From assembly GCA_000995135.1 (NCBI GenBank), contig LBWY01000003.1, positions 1-35,252 on the forward strand: DNA of 35,252 bases. Direction: 5' to 3'. The position numbers and the translations under genes were made by a program. Shown here in pieces: positions 29,833 to 35,252 of the stretch. The notes under the pieces were generated by a model. The model was not told where the DNA came from. It searched no databases and was given only the letters and a program-made list of their open reading frames with translations. This DNA is from Parcubacteria group bacterium GW2011_GWE2_39_37. GTDB lineage: Bacteria > Patescibacteriota > Patescibacteriia > Patescibacteriales > GWE2-39-37. Position 1 is the first letter of the stretch. Every line of letters begins with the position of its first letter.

Positions 29833-29899
29833 CTTAAGGAAGGAATCTCTTCCTTCCTTAAGCAAGATTTTGACTGATTTCAAAATCTTACTTAAGGAA
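29833..29899 (+). promoter_or_regulatory. Intergenic hairpins with a possible translational switch
   Basis: Hairpin 1 (CTTAAGGAAGGAA/TTCCTTCCTTAAG, 29833-29862) is a perfect 13-bp stem. Hairpin 2 (AAGATTTTGA/TCAAAATCTT, 29864-29889) is a perfect 10-bp stem. The sequence CTTAAGGAA recurs at 29891-29899, where it contains the Shine-Dalgarno AAGGA for the ATG at 29907. TTCCTTAAG (29854-29862) can pair with either copy, so the ribosome site can be free or blocked. No strong T tract follows hairpin 1. Confidence 0.55.
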
Positions 29900-29906
29900 T
29901 TGATAT

Positions 29907-30527
29907 ATGAAACCTGCAAAATTATCAAAGATCTTGGTTTTCATTTTGTTGGTCAGCTTTCCGCCAACAGTGCTAGCTGAAACATATCTTGAAAACAATT
30001 TCGTGGACATAAGGAATAATATAAATATTTCTGCCTCAACAGGGAATAATAAAAGCAACTCAATAAAAAATGGCAAAGTAGAATTGAAGGCAGAGGTGAG
30101 CAATGAAATCAATGGTGAAAATGTAAATAGCTATAAACTTGAAAAATCTTATGACACACAGAATGTAAAAATTGAATTAAAGAATGAAATTTCAAGCAAA
30201 AACAATGAAATAAAAACTGAAAATGAATTAAAGATAAACGACCAGGTTCAAATCCTGGAAAACAAAACAAATTATAAAAAAATAGAAGATAACCCTAAGG
30301 ATAATTTAAAAAAAACAGAAGACAATGCAAAAAAAATCATAGAAGAAATGCCGGCACAAAAAAATGATTCCCAAAAAAAGGCGGATCTCGCTCCTGTAAA
30401 TAAAATTTCTGATAATAAAAATGAAAATATCAAGGAAATACCATTCTGGAAAAAAATTACCGCAAATTTCAACAACTTTTATAAATTCATCAGCACAAAA
30501 ATAAAACATTTACATATATTAAATTAA
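29907..30527 (+). CDS. Secreted Lys/Asn/Glu-rich protein of unknown function
   Basis: 206 aa with a signal peptide (KLSKILVFILLVSFPPTVLA, cleavage after VLA). The mature start, YLENNFVDIRNNINISASTGNN, carries one copy of the Asn/TG motif shared with the flanking genes. Residues about 50-165 are highly charged and low in complexity and probably form extended or coiled helix (KIELKNEISSKNNEIKTENE). The C-terminus is basic and aromatic (FWKKITANFNNFYKFISTK). No enzyme motif was seen. The Shine-Dalgarno AAGGA, 8 nt before the ATG, overlaps the candidate switch. The next gene starts 12 bp downstream. Confidence 0.7.
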   Translation: MKPAKLSKILVFILLVSFPPTVLAETYLENNFVDIRNNINISASTGNNKSNSIKNGKVELKAEVSNEINGENVNSYKLEKSYDTQNVKIELKNEISSKNNEIKTENELKINDQVQILENKTNYKKIEDNPKDNLKKTEDNAKKIIEEMPAQKNDSQKKADLAPVNKISDNKNENIKEIPFWKKITANFNNFYKFISTKIKHLHILN

Positions 30528-30539
30528 GCAAAAAAAAAT

Positions 30540-33332
30540 ATGAAAAAAAATAAAAACCTCAAGGGACGTAAGATCATATTCTTCGTTTTGTCATGCTTTA
30601 TCCTCTCTGCATTGAACATCTTGCCCGTGATCAATGCATTAGCAGCTGACGAAGCACCAACAAGCACTACAGCCACTTCCACAGAAACCATACCGGAGCA
30701 AAGCTTGACTGGAGTCGTTACCGGACCAGGTGAATCACAACCAGGTACCTTAGAGGGAGTGGTCCAAACCAGTCCAACCAGCACTTCCGGCGTCATAAAC
30801 AACAATCAAGCTGATTTAGGTAATGGTATCGATACCACTGCATCCACTAGCGACAATGCAATTATGAATGCCGCAAGCAATCCAACAAGCACTTCCACCC
30901 CGGGATCAAACGGCACATCGACAGGCTCTACAATCGATACCGGCAACATCGATATTGCCAATGCGGTTGTCAATCTGGTCAATAATAATATCATCGGCAG
31001 CGGTGTACAATATTTGGTAAATATTTTTAAAAACTTGATTCAGGATGTTGATTTATCGGGCGTAGGACAAAGCGTGCCTACCCAAACCCTGGATATGACC
31101 AACAATAATGCCGGCACGATAGATAACAAGATAGTGATAAAAGCCGATACTGGAGAAAATATTATCGCCTCGTCTTCTGGGCCAAGCTTGATCGAAACTG
31201 GAGATATCAAGATTGCAAATGATGTAATAAATATGGCCAATATAAATATAGTCGGCAACGGGTGGTACTTTGCAGTGGTAAATATCTTTGGTGAATTGGA
31301 TGGGGACATAATCTTGCCGGCGATGATGGAAGAAGAAAACGAAGGATCTGCTTCTACTACTGAATCAAACTTGAAACATCCGCGTCATGAAAGAAAAATA
31401 AGAAAAGCAACGACCGAATTCTTGATCACCAATAAGAATAATAGTGAATTGAATAATAACATAAACATAAATGCAAATACCGGTGATAATTCGATTTCTT
31501 CATCAACCTATCAGAATATACTAAAAACGGGATCGGTAAATTCGACCGTAAATGCTTTTAATCTTGTAAACTACAATGTCTTCAGCAACTCTTGGAAATT
31601 TTGTAAAATCAATATATACGGCACCTGGGATGGGGTCATTCAAGGCCTTCCAGAAGGTTATGGATATTTCGAAGATGAGAACGGGGTAACTATCTTCGAG
31701 GAGCTCTCTGATTATGAAAAAAATCAACTATACTCTAAATTCTTACTAAGCAATAACAACAATGCGACAACCACCAACAACATAGATATTGATGCCAATA
31801 CAGGGAAGAATCTGATCCTTGACGGCTCTGGAGAAATCAAGACAGGAAACATCGACATAACTAACAATATCTTGAATTTTATCAATTCGAATTTCGTGGG
31901 CGATAATTGGCAATTCAGCTTGATAAATGTTTTCGGCAATTGGAAAGGCAATTTAGCTTTTGGCAAACCTGATCTTTGGATCACTCAATCAAATATTGAT
32001 AAAAAGTCATTGATGAGAGGTGAGGCCATCACCTATACGATCCTTTATGGAAATAAAGGTGACAGTTCTGCCACGGATGCAAAATTAAAATGCAATCTTG
32101 ATAACAGATTGGCATTTGTAAATTCAAGCAATCCCATAGGTGATTCTATGGACTGGACATTGGGCAAGATACCTCCCAACACTCAGGGCAGCATAACATA
32201 TACGGTTTATGCAAAAAATGATATCCCTGTCGGCGAAACACAATCAACCAGCAAACTAAGCATATCTGCTGTAGAATCGGACCGAGACCTATCAAATAAC
32301 AACCTGGACAGCTTGTTGATTTTGAATGGGGGCTCAAGCGGGGGTGGCAGTGGAGGTGGCGGCGGCAGTAGTAGTGGTAGTGCTAGCTCGGGTGGAGGAG
32401 GCGGGTCTGCACCAAGAGCGAACTTGGCAGTCATAAAGACTAATGATACGAACGGTCCTGTACATCCAGGGGATATTGTAAACTACAAAATAAACATCAA
32501 AAATACCGGCAATGCGAATCTTGATCAAGTAAAAGTAGCGGACGCTATATCAAATATTAAAGATGGTCAAGAGCTGGGACAGAATCTATGGGATCTTGGT
32601 ACCATTCTACCTGGAGAAGAAATAAATATTGATTACGCATTAGAAATCAAAGACAGCATCCAATCCGGCATATATATAAATCAAGCTACTGTAAAAGGTT
32701 ATGACAGTTATCAAAAAAAGAATATCGCTGCTCTGGCATCGTCTAAAATAAAAATTGATAATCTCAATCAGAATGGCAAGCTATCACGCTTGGCCTTCGG
32801 CAGAATCAGCAAGAAATTATCAGCCAAGCCAGGTGAATCGGTTGACCAAGAACTGATAATCACTAACAACAGCCTGCAAAAAATTGAAAAAGTAAACATA
32901 ACTGAAAAATTACCCAAAGGACTTCTGTTTGAAGATAAGAAAAATACCAAAACATGGACTTTAGAAAATATCGAACCCGGCAAGATAAAAAATATAAAAT
33001 ACAAGATAATGGTGGAAAAAAATGCTAAACCGCAAACTTACTCGATTACTACAATCGCCGATACAGACAAAGACGAAATGCCATTGAGCCTGATATTTAA
33101 ACTCAAAGTTGTCCCGGATCAAAAAGTTCTGGGTGTGAAAATCAATAACCCGGCAAAACTAAAAACCGCAAAAACAAAAGCCTTGCCTAAAGCTGTCGCC
33201 AAAGTGAAGACGCAGATAAAAAAATCGCCAGTGACTACCAATATCAAGAGCTCTGTAAAAAAAATCAATAATTTACCGAAAAAGATCATTCAGCTTCCGG
33301 GGAAGCTTATCTCTGCTATGGCTAAAAAATAG
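30540..33332 (+). CDS. Large secreted Asn/TG-repeat and DUF11-domain surface protein
   Basis: 930 aa with a signal peptide (IIFFVLSCFILSALNILPVINALA). After a Thr/Ser-rich linker come about four modules of 85-100 aa with the plan NN.I.I.A.TG.N, ..TG.I.I.N.I.N..N.N..., then W.F..IN.FG.W.G (for example NNIDIDANTGKN and NWQFSLINVFGNWKG). Three DUF11-like Ig domains follow (SLMRGEAITYTILYGNKGD; VHPGDIVNYKINIKNTGN; KPGESVDQELIITNNSLQ), the first two separated by a Gly/Ser hinge. The tail (about 65 aa) is strongly basic, with no membrane anchor. It is probably a structural or adhesive surface protein and possibly a substrate for surface glycosylation. A strong terminator follows. Confidence 0.8.
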   Translation: MKKNKNLKGRKIIFFVLSCFILSALNILPVINALAADEAPTSTTATSTETIPEQSLTGVVTGPGESQPGTLEGVVQTSPTSTSGVINNNQADLGNGIDTTASTSDNAIMNAASNPTSTSTPGSNGTSTGSTIDTGNIDIANAVVNLVNNNIIGSGVQYLVNIFKNLIQDVDLSGVGQSVPTQTLDMTNNNAGTIDNKIVIKADTGENIIASSSGPSLIETGDIKIANDVINMANINIVGNGWYFAVVNIFGELDGDIILPAMMEEENEGSASTTESNLKHPRHERKIRKATTEFLITNKNNSELNNNININANTGDNSISSSTYQNILKTGSVNSTVNAFNLVNYNVFSNSWKFCKINIYGTWDGVIQGLPEGYGYFEDENGVTIFEELSDYEKNQLYSKFLLSNNNNATTTNNIDIDANTGKNLILDGSGEIKTGNIDITNNILNFINSNFVGDNWQFSLINVFGNWKGNLAFGKPDLWITQSNIDKKSLMRGEAITYTILYGNKGDSSATDAKLKCNLDNRLAFVNSSNPIGDSMDWTLGKIPPNTQGSITYTVYAKNDIPVGETQSTSKLSISAVESDRDLSNNNLDSLLILNGGSSGGGSGGGGGSSSGSASSGGGGGSAPRANLAVIKTNDTNGPVHPGDIVNYKINIKNTGNANLDQVKVADAISNIKDGQELGQNLWDLGTILPGEEINIDYALEIKDSIQSGIYINQATVKGYDSYQKKNIAALASSKIKIDNLNQNGKLSRLAFGRISKKLSAKPGESVDQELIITNNSLQKIEKVNITEKLPKGLLFEDKKNTKTWTLENIEPGKIKNIKYKIMVEKNAKPQTYSITTIADTDKDEMPLSLIFKLKVVPDQKVLGVKINNPAKLKTAKTKALPKAVAKVKTQIKKSPVTTNIKSSVKKINNLPKKIIQLPGKLISAMAKK

Positions 33333-33348
33333 GAAAAAGTAAAAAACT

Positions 33349-33384
33349 AAAATCACAGAATGTCAACCATTCTGTGATTTTTTA
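33349..33384 (+). terminator. Rho-independent terminator of the secreted-protein cluster
   Basis: AAAATCACAGAATG/CATTCTGTGATTTT is a perfect 14-bp stem with loop TCAAC, followed by T residues. It begins 16 bp after the stop of the 930-aa gene. Confidence 0.93.
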
Positions 33385-33506
33385 ATCTTAAATTAATTAT
33401 ATTTTCTTATACTAATAATACGCTTTTATAGCAGTGGTCGAATGCTATGAAAAATTATTTTAATTAAATATTTTAACGACCGCATATTAGAATTGCGGAC
33501 CAAAAT

Positions 33507-35252
33507 ATGAATATATTAAAAAAGATTCGCGTAAAAAATATGTTCTTTATAATTTTTTCCCTATTGTTGTTGAATGCTCTTCCGTTCACGGTTCTGGCAG
33601 CAGAATTATCGACAGACTTAACTGCTCCCATCGTCACTGCTGTTCCAACAAGCGACTCACAGATCAGCCTTACTTGGAGCAGTTCCACCGGAGCCGTCGG
33701 AGCAGTTACATACGGCATCTATAAAGACAGTAGTACCACCACTCTTGCCACGACTTTTGGCAACGATTTCAATGATGTCGGTTTGACCGCCTCAACCACC
33801 TATAGATATGTTATAGTCGCATCTGATGAATCAGGTGGAAGAGCGACCTCTACAGAAGTGTCGGCTACAACTTTGTCATCTGCTGCAACCCTCGTAGCCC
33901 CGGTAGTAACAGCAACCTCAATTTCTCCTAACCAGATAGACTTGAGCTGGGCTGCAGCAACCGGCGGAACAGGCACAATTACCTATGGTATCTTCAAGGA
34001 TGGTGCTACTCAATCAATCGCCACAACAACAGAATTAGATTTCAGTGACGCCAGCCTTCTTCCTGCCACCCCTCATAGTTATGTAATCGTTGCAACTGAT
34101 GATATCGGCAATAGAGCAACATCTACTGTGGTCACAGCAACGACAAAGCCGTTCACTGCGCCGGTATTAACTGCTATTCCGATAAGTTCGAACAGGATTG
34201 ATCTGTCTTGGTCTAGTACGACCGAAGCAGTAACAACTGTAACCTATAGTGTCTATCGAAATAACAGCACGATTACGACAACCGCTGGCAATAATTATAG
34301 TGACACCGGACTTCTTCCTTCTACCACTTACAGCTACAGAGTAGTCGCAGCAGATGAAGCGGGGAACAGAGCAACTTCTACAGAAGTGACCGCAACGACT
34401 TTGAATGGCACATCTACCAGCGGATTAACCAAGCCCATTGTTACAGCCATACCGGTTAGTGCTACCCAGATCAATTTAACCTGGAGCAGTTCAACGCAGG
34501 GAGTAGGGGATATCAGCTACAGAATATATAGGAACGGAAGTACAAGCACTACCGCTACGACTTTTGGCAATGAGTTTAACGATGTCGGGTTGGCAACTTC
34601 TACAACTTATAGATATATAGTAGTAGCTACTGACACCGCCGGCAGTCGTGCAACTTCAACTGAAGTTACCGCCACTACCTTGGGGACAGGAACAACTACG
34701 CCATCACTGACAAAGCCGATTGTCACAGCCACCTCGACTTCTCCTACACAGATAAATTTAACTTGGAGTAGCTCCACTCAGGCAGTTGGAAAAGTAACCT
34801 ATGGCATCTATAGAAATAGCAGCACTAGTACGATTGCAACCACTTTTGGCAATGAATTTAATGATGTCGGCTTGTCCGCTTCGACAACATATAAGTATAT
34901 TGTTGTTGCTACAGATGAGGCAGGGAACAAAGCAACTTCTTCAGAAGTATCCGCAACAACAAAATCTGCAACTTCAACCATCATATTGTCTGCTCCAAAA
35001 AATCTGAATGCGATTCCTTTGTTCCAAGTTCAACTCAATTGGAGCAGTTCGACAGCTACCAATACCCTAGTCGCAGGCTACAAGATCTATAGAAATGATC
35101 TGCAGATCGCAACAACCACCCTAACAACTTATTTGGATACCGGCCTCAATCCTTCCACTAACTACACTTACAAAATCGCAGCCTTTGATGCGGCCGGAAA
35201 CATCTCTGACTTCGCCATAATCAATGTGACTACTCAAGGACATGCAAATGGC
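33507..35252 (+). CDS. Secreted fibronectin type III repeat protein (3' truncated by window edge)
   Basis: Missing from the ORF track because no stop occurs before the window ends; I read at least 582 codons open in this frame. Start ATG 33507 gives a signal peptide (MFFIIFSLLLLNALPFTVLAA). Six FN3-like domains of about 90-95 aa follow. Each opens with P.VTA.P.S..QI.LTWSSST and continues with YGIY+.....T.A.TFGN.F.DVGL..STTY.Y.VVA.D..G..ATS.EV.ATT. Thr and Ser are very abundant, suggesting O-glycosylation sites. The repeats are close to each other in DNA as well as protein. FN3 arrays usually act as spacers or binders, so a catalytic or anchoring domain may lie beyond the window. Confidence 0.88.
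   Translation, partial: MNILKKIRVKNMFFIIFSLLLLNALPFTVLAAELSTDLTAPIVTAVPTSDSQISLTWSSSTGAVGAVTYGIYKDSSTTTLATTFGNDFNDVGLTASTTYRYVIVASDESGGRATSTEVSATTLSSAATLVAPVVTATSISPNQIDLSWAAATGGTGTITYGIFKDGATQSIATTTELDFSDASLLPATPHSYVIVATDDIGNRATSTVVTATTKPFTAPVLTAIPISSNRIDLSWSSTTEAVTTVTYSVYRNNSTITTTAGNNYSDTGLLPSTTYSYRVVAADEAGNRATSTEVTATTLNGTSTSGLTKPIVTAIPVSATQINLTWSSSTQGVGDISYRIYRNGSTSTTATTFGNEFNDVGLATSTTYRYIVVATDTAGSRATSTEVTATTLGTGTTTPSLTKPIVTATSTSPTQINLTWSSSTQAVGKVTYGIYRNSSTSTIATTFGNEFNDVGLSASTTYKYIVVATDEAGNKATSSEVSATTKSATSTIILSAPKNLNAIPLFQVQLNWSSSTATNTLVAGYKIYRNDLQIATTTLTTYLDTGLNPSTNYTYKIAAFDAAGNISDFAIINVTTQGHANG

Noticed and set aside
29833-29862. Hairpin 1 as an ordinary rho-independent terminator
   Set aside because: The stem is strong, but only CAAGATTTT follows it, without a real T tract, and the downstream gene has no separate promoter that I can see.
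31724-32528. Minus-strand ORFs of 60-90 aa under the 930-aa gene
   Set aside because: They arise from antisense translation of the Gly/Ser hinge and repeats (Pro- and Leu-rich strings), with no independent support.

Overview
The window looks like chromosomal DNA from a Patescibacteria (Candidate Phyla Radiation) bacterium, most likely a Parcubacteria-type lineage. This is inference. It rests on the AT-rich sequence, the many start codons without a Shine-Dalgarno site, the DUF4012 protein, the large repeat-rich secreted proteins of unknown function, the CAP protein with calcium motifs, and the abundant glycosyltransferases. TGA acts as a normal stop, for example at the end of the first glycosyltransferase, so the Gracilibacteria code does not apply. 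No tRNA, rRNA, CRISPR array, transposase or phage gene was seen.

Layout. (1) Positions 1-2117: the 3' end of mreB, then a GT4 glycosyltransferase 1 bp downstream. (2) 2125-2458: a solitary small gene with its own promoter, strong Shine-Dalgarno site and terminator, followed by about 240 bp that may be a decayed GT4 remnant. (3) 2666-12007: one long, tightly spaced plus-strand cluster for surface glycans. It holds a secreted subtilisin-like protease with a C-terminal FG-GAP/VCBS-like region, a UDP-glucuronate decarboxylase-like enzyme, a GT2, a DUF2304 protein, a small membrane protein, and three GT4 genes, one of them a fusion of two complete GT4 enzymes. (4) 12031-14351: a DUF1059 gene, then a convergent minus-strand operon csoR/cstR-like - trxA - glutamate dehydrogenase, read from a perfect 19-bp palindromic operator. 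(5) 14396-21180: a solitary membrane protein gene, two divergent multi-membrane GT-C-like genes with a large palindromic element between them, a DHH-like hydrolase and a zinc-ribbon protein. (6) 21184-28824: DUF4012 protein, a membrane-anchored DUF11-like protein, tRNA-guanine transglycosylase (tgt) and a TSP3-CAP membrane protein. (7) 28908-35252: secreted surface proteins. Three consecutive ones share an Asn-rich 'N..N...A.TG.N' repeat, and the fourth is a fibronectin type III array that runs off the end.

How the genes fit together: most of the window concerns the cell envelope. It covers cell shape (MreB), activated sugar supply and glycan assembly (UXS-like, GT2, GT4, GT-C), surface proteolysis, and secreted or anchored repeat proteins. 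The minus-strand operon is the main metabolic and redox unit. The most unusual signals are: a Tgt that has lost all four zinc ligands; a protease gene whose signal peptide is readable only if translation starts at a non-AUG codon; palindromic elements lying in frame inside two coding regions; a possible translational switch before a secreted-protein gene; and the shared repeat architecture of the three consecutive secreted proteins.
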